Shown: one piece after another, positions 22,046 through 32,518 of the stretch | Position numbering within the stretch: position 1 is the stretch's first letter | Layout: each line of letters begins with the position of its first letter | From: Saccharum officinarum | Taxonomy: Eukaryota; Streptophyta; Magnoliopsida; Poales; Poaceae | Assembly (NCBI GenBank): GCA_020631735.1 | Contig: CM036221.1 | Location: 14,303,381 to 14,367,380, forward strand | Reading direction: 5' to 3' | Length of the DNA stretch: 64,000 bases | The notes under the pieces: model-generated | Database searches by the model: none | What the model was told of the DNA's origin: nothing | The model's input: only the letters and a program-made list of their open reading frames with translations | Program-made: the position numbers and the translations under genes

Positions 22046-22624
22046 ATGGCTACATTATCCCACCCCTGCCCGAAGATCATGTCCTCGGCGGTTGGTGGCA
22101 ACATCAACTTCACCCTGGGCTCCCACATCTGGTTTGGGAGTCTCGATTTCATCATCACCTAGGAAGGCCATGATCTCGACCTCGTCCCACCGACCGACAA
22201 GCCTGCCAGCTTCCCCGGGCCCGTGGTCGACCTACGACACCGTTCCGATGAGTTGAAGAACACGTGGCCCAACGAGTTTAGCATGCCTGGTCTACCATGA
22301 GCTGCTGAGCCCTTCCGTGACAAAAAGGTTCGCAGGCCATCGACTAATGTTTACCATCTCAGCGCTAAGGCAGGTGAGGTGCCGGAGAACCTGCCACAAC
22401 AGCTCAGGCACGCCATCACCGACACCCTGGCATCAACAGAGATGAGCTCCAACTCTGACTTCTTCGACTCTGACTACGACGATGACTACCAAGGCAGCAC
22501 CGGCTTCGCCAAGGTTTAGAAGATGCAACGCTTTTTGCGCATCAGCGACTATCTCCTCAACGACGAGCTGTGCAACGACGACTTCATCGATCGCTTCGAT
22601 GGCTATGAGCTCTCATGGCCATGA
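22046..22624 (+). pseudogene. Tat gag N-terminus with in-frame stops
   Basis: One frame of 193 codons starts at ATG 22046. It is interrupted by stops at 22160-22162, near 22300 and near 22520, and closes at 22622. Recognisable pieces are GNINFTLGSHIWFGSL, EVPENLPQQLRHAITDTLAS and an acidic block FFDSDYDDDYQG. The three stops in a single maintained frame show a decayed gag leader and not chance reading. Confidence 0.55.
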
Positions 22625-23976
22625 AGGGGACAACCAGGTCCCAATGTAGAATTTGGTTTGCCGAGCCCGCCCCCCATTATCTTTATTGTTAATACTACCT
22701 CTGAATCGCTCTTAAAATTCTCTATGAGCTGTTTTTTAACTCCCTTGTAATACCATATGTATAAATGCATCACGTACATGCATCATACATGCCTCATACA
22801 TACGTCATGCCGCATCATCTGCACACGGTCTGAATCCAAGCTCGGAGTTCATAGGCTGGCCCTGCGAAAGGGTTTCGACAACCGCTCTGGCCCAACAGAG
22901 TAAGGGATGGTATGTAGGGAGTGGCACAATAGAGGCCAATACTCGGGTGCCTCGAAGCACCATATGGGACTCCCTGAACCATGTTCGAGCCTTGACAAAC
23001 ACCGATTTAAGGGTTTTTCACCGAAGAAAGGCGATGAGCCGCCGGGGTCGTGCCAAAATGACCCTGATTACCCTGAATCGGTCGTCGAGGGTATGAGGTG
23101 GGTCATTAGATACCTACGTCGGATCCTTAGCGAACAGGATCCGAGGCCTCACTCGAAATGAAATACCCGCTAGCAACTCAAACGGACACCACGAAAAATG
23201 GCCCTATTCGAGAGGGATGGCGTGCCGCTGTCCAACCCCTCCTTTGTGAAAAAGATGCGAGAGGAGAATGCATTGGGCCTCCTGACTAGATTAGGGCCAC
23301 GAGTCTTGATTTTCGGAGGTCTAGATTCATGTGCATGATCTACCAAGGCCTGCTAAGGCTCAAAGTGTGGGGACAAATCATCCGAAGCTTGGGAGGTGCC
23401 CAAGTGCAAAAAAAGTCCGACCAACGGATGTCTCTCCCGCACACTAGACTCAAGGGTCGCCGACCCCACCTCAAGGCAGGAGCGGCAGGAGTCGTGTTGA
23501 TGCTAAAACCCTATCTACGTCGCGAAAACAAATCCTAGGCGGTCTCGGGCCCAAATTCATACGGCCAGTTACTGCTAAAGGACCCCCGAGGCCTACTGGG
23601 GCCCACCACGGACTACCGAAACGCGAAAGGTAAGGGTAAGTCAAGAGACGTCACTAGGGGCAAAAAAGTCCGGTCGGTGGACATCCCATCCGCATGCCGG
23701 TCTCAAGGGTCACCGACCCTGCCTCGGGCCATGGGGCGGCAGGGGTCGTGTCGATGTTAAAACCCTACCCGTGCCTCGGGACATGTACCTCCCCCTAGAG
23801 GACTCCGCCACGCTTGCCACCGGTGGTGCTCCGGTGGCTTTCCTCACTAACCAAATGGGTTTCGCAAAATGAACAACAAAGGAGTTTAAAACCACAACTT
23901 CAGCATAATTTACCATAAAAACAAAATAAAAGACGCCATGCATCGCAAGCTGATAAACCTAACAAAATAAAAAGCC
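22625..23976. other. Non-coding interior of the Tat element
   Basis: No protein domain seen. It contains a diverged duplicated block: 'gaggt..gtgtcgatgctaaaaccctacc..' appears near 23480-23520 and again near 23745-23775. Both lie after a 'ggtcgccgaccc(c/t)gcctc' block, at about 23455 and 23705. Confidence 0.4.
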
Positions 23977-24336
23977 CTAAGGGGTAATGTCATGGGGGAG
24001 CTCTGTGAGAATCTGCTGAGCGGGGACGAGGGCGGCCATCGCCTCCTTGGCTAGGTCATAGCGTGCCACCAGATCCTCGTGGTGGCGCAGCGGCTCCTCC
24101 ACAGGGAAGCCACCGACTCTGGTAAGGTCCGCCCTCACTAACAGCTCAGCCATAGCTATGGAAACCCCGGTGCTACGATGGACGCCGCTCTCGATGGCGG
24201 TGGTAACACGGCGACGTGTAGCCCAAAGCCGGTCCTCCCTAGTACCTAGGGCGATCCCCAGGTAGTCCAGGAAGGCGTCTACCGTAGTGCGAAGACCCTC
24301 CAGCTCCACGGTCACCTCTGACACACGAGATTCCAT
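23977..24336 (-). CDS. Antisense ORF of the Tat element
   Basis: A 119-residue frame opposite to the element's transcription. It is leucine/alanine-rich and predicted largely helical (VELEGLRTTVDAFLDYLG; AMAELLVRADLTRVGGFP). Tat-lineage elements such as Grande are known to carry antisense ORFs between pol and the 3' LTR; the position and orientation here agree. Function is unknown. A possible upstream exon lies at 24422-24757, with a TATA-like TATTTATA on the minus strand near 24762. The splice donor between them is degenerate (GATAAG). Confidence 0.5.
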   Translation of the reverse strand: MESRVSEVTVELEGLRTTVDAFLDYLGIALGTREDRLWATRRRVTTAIESGVHRSTGVSIAMAELLVRADLTRVGGFPVEEPLRHHEDLVARYDLAKEAMAALVPAQQILTELPHDITP

Positions 24337-24421
24337 TCACGATTAGAAAAGAGATGTAGAAGAAGGAAGGAAACAGAAGGGAAGAAAACTTATCGACACC
24401 ACGGTGGTCGGAGTCCACCAG

Positions 24422-24757
24422 CTAACAGAGGAGGACATTCGCCCTCCCCTCAATGTCCACCGCCGCCGCGCGAACGAGTGCTTGCTCCTCTGTCCGCTCC
24501 ACCATCGGCCTTGATGCGCCAGCCTGAGCCCCAGGGAGGGTCTGACGAGGGCGGAGGTTCCCCATTGAGATGCCACCGGTACGCAGCTGGCGACCGCTCC
24601 CAGTGAAGGCCCGATCGCCCGTCCGGCGCCGCTGCACCGCCGGGGGGCAGTCCACCTCCTCGGACCTTTTGCGAAGAGTAGTCGCGCTCCATTGGGATCG
24701 TGCTAGGTGAAGAGGGAAGTGGAAAATGGCGATAGGGGTGGAAAGAACGAGCGCCAA
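24422..24757 (-). CDS. Possible first exon of the antisense gene
   Basis: A 111-residue R/S/P-rich minus frame beginning MALVLSTPIAIFHFPLHLAR. It follows a TATA-like element within about 10 bp of its start, which is close, so a start further downstream (MERDYSSQK in the overlapping frame) may be the real one. No domain was recognised; low complexity makes this weak. Confidence 0.25.
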   Translation of the reverse strand: MALVLSTPIAIFHFPLHLARSQWSATTLRKRSEEVDCPPAVQRRRTGDRAFTGSGRQLRTGGISMGNLRPRQTLPGAQAGASRPMVERTEEQALVRAAAVDIEGRANVLLC

Positions 24758-24799
24758 GCCAGGTATAAATAAGACCCGGACGACCGTTCGGCTGCACGA

Positions 24800-25874
24800 C
24801 TACGTAGGATTATCAATGCGATCTCGGAGCTAAGCCGACATTCCCACTTCTCGCTAAAGCCGAGTAACGGAACCGTCCCCTCCACTTCCCTCGGTTAAAT
24901 CCTCGATGTTCCCACTCACTGCAACGCACTCATTTACTCCCAAAAAACCGTGGACTCTCAGGCTGACTATGGGCCACACAAGAGAAAAGCATTCTCCAAA
25001 TTAGGTTTGGCCCAGAAGGGCCTCCCTCGAACTCAACTACGACCCATGTCAATAACCACATGGTGATGACTAGCATGGCCCATCGACTTTTGGTCAAAAC
25101 TAAGAGGCCCAAAAGGGGAAGCCGTGGGACGACGAAGCCATCACAAAGTGAATAGGCCTAGTGGCTAACACCACCAGGGGATGGTCAAAGGGACCAACTC
25201 CCCGAGACCTCTTAGACTGCCATAAGTGTAGGGCTCGGGGGCTAGTCCTACCATGTCAGTATAACAAAAAGACCAAAAAAGGCACACCACCCTAAGCCAT
25301 GTCCAGGACCCCGTAGACGTTGACCAGTGCAATCCCCATCGAAGGGAGGCACCGAGCCCTCAGAGCCCATCGAACGGATCTAAGGTCCACTGGACGACCC
25401 TCGGGTGACTTGGAATGAGTCTCAGGACCACTAGACGACCCTAAGCGAACAGGGCTCAGGCCTCTACCCGGACTTACCCGTTAAAATGCTCATCGGAAAT
25501 GCTACCGCCTGCCCACCAAGGATAGCATGGCATATTCCTCCCCTCCTCTCGGTAAAAGAGATGCGTGAGGGATGTGAAAAAAGACGAGGCGCCCTTGACT
25601 GTCCTCTCGTCATGAGCAGAGGCTCAGGGGCTACCCTTGCACTAAGGCTGAGGCCTCAGATTCACACCCCACATAAAGTCAAGACCTTGGAAGCATACCC
25701 TATCCTTCTAAGGCCACGTGGGCTACACCCGGTGGGTGCGCTCACCCCCTACAAAAAAGCAGTACAAAAGCAAGCCGAGGCCCCGGCAACAACCTAGCTA
25801 AAGTCCGGCAAAGAGCAAACCCGACGTATAGCCTCTAGAGGAGTATCCCTACTCCTCCACAGCCTCGGGGCTAC
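24800..25874. other. 3' untranslated interior of the Tat element
   Basis: GC-rich sequence without a supported ORF. Short blocks 'ctcggggctactgttgg' (25864) and 'gggctcgggggctagtcc' (25225) are the CTCGGGGGCTA purine-rich motifs common near Tat 3' LTRs. Confidence 0.45.
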
Positions 25875-26575
25875 TGTTGGGTACCATAATTAGGGGCACC
25901 CAAATTAAGGTGGAAAACCACTCGACCTCCCAAAACAAACGATAAATTTGCCCTGTCTAAGGGAAAATCAACTAAAGAGACCTACGGGCTAACTCTCCCC
26001 TTGCTGGGCCTCCAGTGAGCCACGTGAGCATACCAGCCCATCTTCCCACTTCATCCGAGGCCTCACGCAGGGGGGTCTCGGAACACCTCTGACTGGCCCG
26101 AGACCCTAGCGCTGAGGCACGGGCATAGGCCAACCCACAACATCATCACCGCCTCGTCCGAGCCCTAGAGACGACGTCATCTGTCTTCGCCTCGCCCGAG
26201 ACCGGCCTCTGACGCTGCTCCCCCGTTGGCACGCTCGAGACCCCCTGTGATGTCACCCACGTTCTTGCATCCGACCAACCGGACAAGCCAGGAATGACAG
26301 GGGTCAAATCACAACGCCGTCGCCCATAACAAGCATGGGGAAGAGCTACTGGTCACTATGCCACCCATACTGGCACTATACACACAATCCATGCCTCCGC
26401 GGCGTACGAAACGCCCTCTAGGCCACTATTCCCTCGAACGGAGCAAAATCACACCATGATTCACGCCTCCGAGGCCTCGGCCCTCTATGCTAGTCAAACT
26501 GAAAGACAGGCACGTCGCCACAGGGATAATCACGACTCTACGCATCGTAGTTGTGCACGTCGCCACAGGGATAAT
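25875..26575 (+). repeat. 3' LTR of the Tat element, truncated
   Basis: Collinear with the 5' LTR from TGTTGGGTACC to about 26554, with scattered substitutions and small deletions. It ends in a second copy of gcacgtcgccacagggataat (26510-26530 and 26555-26575), beyond which sequence is unrelated. The TATA-bearing half is missing. Confidence 0.75.
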
Positions 26576-26592
26576 TTTATTTTCTGGCTAGC

Positions 26593-26735
26593 GTAGCATC
26601 CTCGTACCCGTACATTTGAAACTTGCAAACTGGGGGAGCTAAAATTTAGGTTGGAAACGGTGCAGGTTGTGTCGATTGCCGATATGATGCTACCCGATGA
26701 CACTGGCCTACTCCATCAGAGGTGAGATGAAGCTC
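26593..26735 (+). other. Orphan exon-like piece
   Basis: After a T-rich acceptor-like ttttattttctggctag, a frame reads TFETCKLGELKFRLETVQ and then VVSIADMMLPDDTGLLHQR before TGA. The amino-acid texture is coding-like, but the family was not recognised. AT-rich 3'-UTR-like sequence follows. It starts right at the truncated LTR, so the rest of the gene was probably lost with the LTR end. Confidence 0.35.
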
Positions 26736-27274
26736 CAAAATGCCCATTGCTATCTGATAACAAACTGATCTTCTGTTGGATACAGAAGGATCTGTTAGGT
26801 AGCCTACTCCATCTCTGTTATATGCCCTCTTGTATTTTTCAAAAAATCAAAGTGTAACGAGTATCCCTCTGTTAGTGTTAGCTGCTTGTGACATGTGAGG
26901 CATCCATTGTGGAGGTAGCAATTGTTCTACTTTGGACTTGTTAGGTAGAGCATACACATTTATTATTTTTCTTGCTTCGAGGCTTGAAGCAAAGTCAGGC
27001 TTACTGATAAAACCAAAGGTATGGTCATGCCTTGAGATCACAGTAAATACAACTTCTGTGATATAGACAAAAGCACTTTTTTGGTAGAAGAAAAACTATA
27101 CTGTATTAAGATTCTCTGGAATTAAACAATGAAACTGTTGTGATACTCTGATTTAGTAAGCCAATTGTTATGATACCGTAGGCTCATTATTTTGGGGTAT
27201 GCAGAGAAGTGACAACAAATAAGCTTGGTCTGTCTCCAGCGTGGAGTCGACAGAAGATATCTGAGCTACCTAGG
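26736..27274. other. AT-rich flank of the 4.3-kb insertion
   Basis: No supported ORF. CTAGG at 27270-27274 is the left copy of the target duplication. Sequence resumes after 31555. Confidence 0.4.
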
Positions 27275-27533
27275 TGAAACGTCCTTGATTTCCACGAAGG
27301 GAAATCCGCAGAAACGAAGTGTAAAATGACGAAACATTCCGTCAATTTACCCAAATCTCAGCGATACATAAAGTCATGCACGAATATCAGAGTACAATAG
27401 ACAAATTTACATAATTTATTCTCTTCGCCTCACAAGGCGGAACACACTCACACAAGCATACGGAACAGCATCCGACGTAGATAGCAGCGGAAAAGATCTT
27501 CTGGATCCAGCTTGAGCGTAGAACAGACCCTCT

Positions 27534-27582
27534 AATTCTCCCAATCATCGCCCTCGTAGTCGTACTCGGGCTCGGAACCTGT
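27534..27582 (-). other. Acidic exon-like tail 1
   Basis: On the minus strand tagatttttgacag is followed by a frame GSEPEYDYEGDDWEN and TAG. The acceptor-like start and coherent acidic end look like a terminal exon inside the LTR. Confidence 0.35.
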
Positions 27583-28862
27583 CAAAAATCTATCAGTACA
27601 CTTGGTACTGGCCACGCATCGCCCACCCTATGCTTGCAATGCTTTGTGGAAAGTGGAATGCATTGAGGGAAGTAGGAGGAGACCTACTTAGGCTGTGGGT
27701 TTCCTATGCAAGTAGTTAATATTTTAATAAGATATTCCTTAGTTTTTATCTCATCTTAGTCACACATTTTCCCAATCCCACCACACACAACACATCTCAT
27801 CTCACTCTCTCTCTCGGCGACGAGATTGACTCCCGCTCAGATCTCGTCTCAACGGCCAAAGCCGGAATCCGACACAGAACCCAGGGGAAAGGTAGAAAGA
27901 ACTCCTCTCATCTAATCAAGTGAAGCGTAGGTCATGGGAATGTCCATATCCGCGGACGCGGCTATACATATAGATCGATCAACTCTGCAGAGCGTGTACA
28001 CCTGGAAATCCACAAGATCGCCATCCTCGACGATCCGGCTCGTCTAGGCTGATTCCAACTGCCTTCCAACCGGTACAGTACCACCCTACCACTCAGCCCT
28101 AGGCCACCCCGGCATCCACCGAAACGCTGAGACTGTGAGACGTAGTACCAGGCCCCCAGGGTCACTACGCTGTCTTAGGAGGGTGTGGGTCCCCATGCCC
28201 GTACCTCCCTACACTATCACCTTCCAACCTAGTAGTAGTGGTACCGCCCTAGTCAGTCGGGTAATCGTCCCCCGCCCATCGGGAGCGAGTGATGTGCACG
28301 AAGGTCCCATGGTTCCGGTTCTCAAGACATACCAGTCCTTAAGGTGACCAGACAGGATGTCTTCTCAAGGGGGAGACACCGTCTTCCCCGTGCCACGACA
28401 ACACCTCCACCAGGGATAACCAACACCCCAGTTCACCTCTCAAATATACCCGCCACAGGTATCTCTCGTGAGGGATGCCCAGGTCGCACCCCTCCAGCAA
28501 GACTTGCCCCAAAGACTCATCGTAGGATCATGTCCGATCGACTCAACCCTCACCACTCACCCAAGACGCACGCCAAGATCTCCCCAGTTCTTTAGTCAGG
28601 TTTATCAAGTTCTTGGCACTATGTGCCTTATACATATACGTCTTTCTCTCACCGGCATCACATCACAGATATAATGTGAGTAAGAGCAAAAGCAGTAATA
28701 TGTAACATGCGAGCATCTAACCTAATAGCAGAGTGAGCAGGAGTAAGGTTACGACAAGGTAAAAGGCTCAAAGTAAAGCATCTACCATGCAGCCTATCAT
28801 CAATAATAAAGTACAAAAAAATAAAGCGCTAGCAATTCTATATTTGCATGCGTAATAGGTTC

Positions 28863-28961
28863 TACGGAGATGGGTGGGGCGTGGCACCTGGCAGGTCGTC
28901 ACCCAAGTCCTCGCTGTAGTCGGGGTCGTACTCCTCAGTCGGCAGGTCCTCCGGCTCTGTT
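28863..28961 (-). other. Acidic exon-like tail 2
   Basis: After gttacgtttaacag on the minus strand, the frame EPEDLPTEEYDPDYSEDLGD continues to a stop near 28865. It resembles tail 1 in composition and in its acceptor. Confidence 0.35.
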
Positions 28962-31555
28962 AAACGTAACGTAGAGCCGCATTAACGACTCCTATAGAGG
29001 TGCATAAAGAAGCAACAGAAATTCAAAAGATCCAAATGCACTCAAACATAAGCCTAAGATGTAGAGATCATTTTAAGAAAAATTTAGAAACTGGTTTGGT
29101 ATTTTTCTGAGTTGAAATGAATAAGTTATGAATTTCTAAAGATTAAATGATTTTCTGAAAAAGAAAAAGAAAAAGGAAAAAATCAGGCAGCGACACGTGT
29201 CACGCTCTGATTGGCCGAAACTGATCGAGTCACTGACAGGTGGGCCCGTTTGACTGGTCATCGGTCAACGGTCAACTATGATCGGGCCGAGACCGGGCTT
29301 CGGTGGGCCTGGGCTGGGCCGGATATGGGCCGAACTGGGCCGGGCTGGGCCCGCCACGTGTCAGACGCTGGTGCGGCCACGTCGCCCATTCGGATTCGCA
29401 AACGGGCTCGGCCTGGTGAGCTCGGCTCACGGTGGTCTCGTGCGGGCGGTCCACGGGTCTTGAACGCGGTCCACGGTGGACCCGGTCCATCCCCTCCTCT
29501 CCCCTCTCGGCTCACGGTGCACCGAGTGCACCTAGCCGCTTCTCTCCTCTCTTGCTTGTTTCTTCTTTTCTCCGACCGCGCTCTTCACCGGTGGCGAGCG
29601 ACCGGGCTCGTGCTTTGGAGTCTCACAGGTAGAGCTAGTAGGCTCTAAAGCATCGCGTGATCCCATGGAACTTGATGGAGGGGTCATCGGTGCGGATTAA
29701 AGTGCTTAGAGGGCGTGTCTGCGGCGGTGGCGGCTTGGCCGGTGTGGTGAACGGCGGCGAGACTTCCATGGCCAACCCGAGGTTCAAATTGGCTCTGGGA
29801 TCCTCAATTGGACTTCTCCGCGGGGTGCTAGGGCCGCTGTTGTCAATTCATCTACGCGGTAGAGCACGCGTCCACGGTTGGGTGAGCGGCGGCTCTCTAG
29901 CACCTCCCCTGTTTCCCGGCCGTGCTCCCGTGCACGCTGCCGTCGGCATGGCAGCTACAAACGGCTTCCTCGGTGGCTCCTCTTCCCCTCCTTGATGCGC
30001 ACGGTGTGTCCCTTGCCAAGGCAAATCGATCTAGCTCCTTCCCTTCCCCTCTACCGGCTTGGCTTGGAAGGAACAACCTCGACATGTCTTGGTCCGGCCA
30101 TGGCGACCATGTGCGGAGCATCGGCATGCCGTGGCTGATACCGTGTCTATGTGCCTCGGCCAGGCCATCAAGCGTGCGCACCACGTGTGCGTATGCGTGC
30201 GATCAACGCATGTGGGTCGTGGATTCTGCCTAGATGGTCCACGGAGCTAACCGGCTAGATGGTGCCGTGACGAGTTCAACCGGCGGCGAGTGAGGTGGGA
30301 TGGTGAGCTCACAGTAGGTGGCGATGGAGAAGGGATATCGGTGCAGGGCGAGTTGGAGCGGTGAAGATCGGTGGCCGTGCAGTGCAGTCCGGTGGTGGAG
30401 AGGAGGTTGGCGTCTCCTCCGGTGCGCTCGAACGGCGGCGTCCGCTTCGGGTTCCCGGCTTCTTCCCTCTGCTTCTCCTTCTCTTCCCCCTTTTCTTTTC
30501 CTCCAGTGGTGTGGTGTGAGCCGTGTGCCACCAAGGCGGCAGCGAGTGGAGAGGGAGAGGCTAGGATGCCGGAGTCACCGTTTTATAGAGGAGCGTCCAT
30601 GGCGCTCGGTGGACGGCGATAGAAGAGTTCGAGCCACGTGGCTGCAATCCAGGGGGCCTTGGCCAGGGTTAAGGGCAATTTGAGTAGTGGGGTTCGAATT
30701 GGTGATGCTAAATTAGGGATTTGCAGGCGGTTGGGTAGTGTCAGGCTGTGGCAGTGCTCCTGCCACCATGGTGAGGTCACGCGCGCGCTAGGCATGGCGG
30801 GATGGTGTGTGTGTGCGGCTGTCGTGCAGGACCGGCTCGGTAGCTTGGCGCGCAAGGTGACCGGCAGGGGACAGGGGGAATCTCCCCTCGCCATTTGCGT
30901 GACCGTGTTTCCCCCTTTCGGTTTCGGTTCGACCGTGACAGAGGAACGTCGGGCGGGAGGATAGTGATGACGATCGGGCCCCAGCTGGCAGTGACCGAAG
31001 ACGGGGGAGCGGCTTCCTCCCGGGCCGTCTCGGCTTTGGCTGGGCCGGTCGTCTCCGCGGCCCGTCGCGGTGGAATGGCCGCGGCTGCTGGGCTGGCCTG
31101 GCGAAGCGGCTGGGGTGAGCGGGCCGGATTCTGAAAATGGGCTTGGAGAGCTTTTCTCTTTTTCTAAATAAACTCCAAAGCTTTTCCATTTTATTTTCTT
31201 TTCTTCACATATTTCTTTTGCTAAAAAATAACTAAATAATTACCTCTTGGGTAAGCCCTAGTGGCGTCCACTAGAGGTCATTTGTGGTTCCAATTATTTG
31301 TCATGGTTATAATTACTCATTTATTTAATTTAAGCAAATAAATGTGACCATTTTTATTTAACAAAACAAAGAACATAAGAAGCAACTCATGAATATATAA
31401 TTAAATGCAACATGTAATTAACTAGACTAGGTGCTACTTGTGTAGCTAGGGTTGGTTTCCTATATGTCACTCATCAAACATTGGTTATTATTTTTTTAAA
31501 AAAAAATTGTTGTTGTGATTTTTGTTTCCTGGAAATTCTGGGTTGTTACACTAGG

Positions 31556-31978
31556 AGACTATGTTGAAGGCTGAAATAGTTGCTAGGAATTATCAAAAGT
31601 CGTCAAATGTTTAGTGCAGTTTTAACGTGTTCTTGAGACATGTGCATTTGTATGTCTGTGATGTGATTCCCTGTTATTCTACAAGTCATCCATCACGCCA
31701 CATGAACTAATGGTTCGTGATGTCAGGAGCTGTTATAATTGTTCAATTGCAACCTTGTAATTTCTCTTTTACATGAAAATAATGGTGCTGCACTCAGCTT
31801 CCTACCACTTTGGTTGTTTCCATGAAAAAAAATATAGCCTTGGTTGTTTTCAAGTGCATCCCTAAAATAAAGCCATGACGCTAGCATTGGCACTACACTA
31901 GTATAGGAAATATTTTAAAAGATTAGAGCTCTTGCTGACATTCCTCCAAAATCTCTGTATAGGATTATCAATTCCATA
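31556..31978. other. AT-rich spacer
   Basis: Continuation of the sequence left of 27270. No gene. The last 8 bases (ATTCCATA, 31971-31978) are the hAT target duplication. Confidence 0.45.
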
Positions 31979-32510
31979 TAAGGGTGGGCAAAATACCCGA
32001 TACCCAATTCCCGAACCCAGACCCAAAGTACCCGAACCCGAAATACCCGATCACAATTTCGGATAGTGATGGTAAAAACCCAAAATTAGTTTGGGTAATT
32101 CGGGTAATGTTTCCCGGTATCCGAACTACCCAAATTACCCGAAATATCTCAAATATTTGCTCTTCTATTTCTAATATGAAGACATGAAGTATTTCAATGT
32201 CATATAAATATATTATTTGGTATAAATTAATGTAGATTTATGCTAACTTGATAATTGATTTGTTGGTAATTGATATGAAGACATGATGTGATTTATAGGA
32301 CTATTGTGTATTGCTTTAAAATGGTACTTGAATTCTTCCAAAATGTTTGGTTTTGTCAATTTCGGGTATATCGGGTAAAACCCGAACCCGATTTATCGGG
32401 TACCCGAAATTTCGGGTAATTCTTTTTCGGGACAAAAAAAGGGTAGCAATTTTTAATACCCGAATTTCCAACTACCCGAATTTTTCGGGTAACCCGAATG
32501 CCCAGCCTTA
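31979..32510. mobile_element. hAT-type MITE rich in TACCCGA
   Basis: Ends TAAGGGTGGGCA and TGCCCAGCCTTA are inverted with one mismatch. The 8-bp duplication ATTCCATA is perfect (31971-31978, 32511-32518), the hallmark of hAT. Both arms are dense in taccCGAa / ttCGGGta motifs, so each arm can pair with the other. 532 bp, non-coding. Confidence 0.9.
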
Positions 32511-32518
32511 ATTCCATA

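Larger units (their letters stand above)
20807..26575 (+). mobile_element. Non-autonomous Tat-type LTR retrotransposon
   Basis: Two LTRs in the same direction begin TGT(C/T)GGGTACCATAATTAGG at 20807 and 25875. The interior (21984-25874) has the Tat leader, a broken gag N-terminus and an antisense ORF region. It has no protease, RT, RNase H or integrase, so movement would need enzymes from a related element. A purine-rich tract (cctcgggg) lies just before the 3' LTR. The 3' LTR stops at 26575 after about 700 of 1177 bp. Confidence 0.8.
27275..31550 (-). mobile_element. Solo LTR (Del/Tekay-like), 4.3 kb
   Basis: A 4276-bp block with ends TGAAACGTCC..GGGTTGTTACA, i.e. TGTAACAACCC..ACGTTTCA on the minus strand. 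It is flanked by the perfect 5-bp duplication CTAGG (27270-27274, 31551-31555). No gag or pol is inside. The TGTAACA start and multi-kb length resemble LTRs of Del/Tekay chromoviruses, so recombination between two LTRs is the likely origin. The interior is GC-rich at 29200-31130 (many spurious ORFs) and AT-rich at 31140-31540. Two acidic exon-like tails are noted separately. Confidence 0.7.

Noticed and set aside
24450..24885. Further minus ORFs near the Tat antisense region
   Set aside because: Overlapping frames without domains; only one possible exon was kept, at low confidence.
29211..30964. Many long ORFs on both strands in the 4.3-kb block
   Set aside because: They overlap in all frames in GC-rich LTR sequence, show no domain and look like compositional artefacts.
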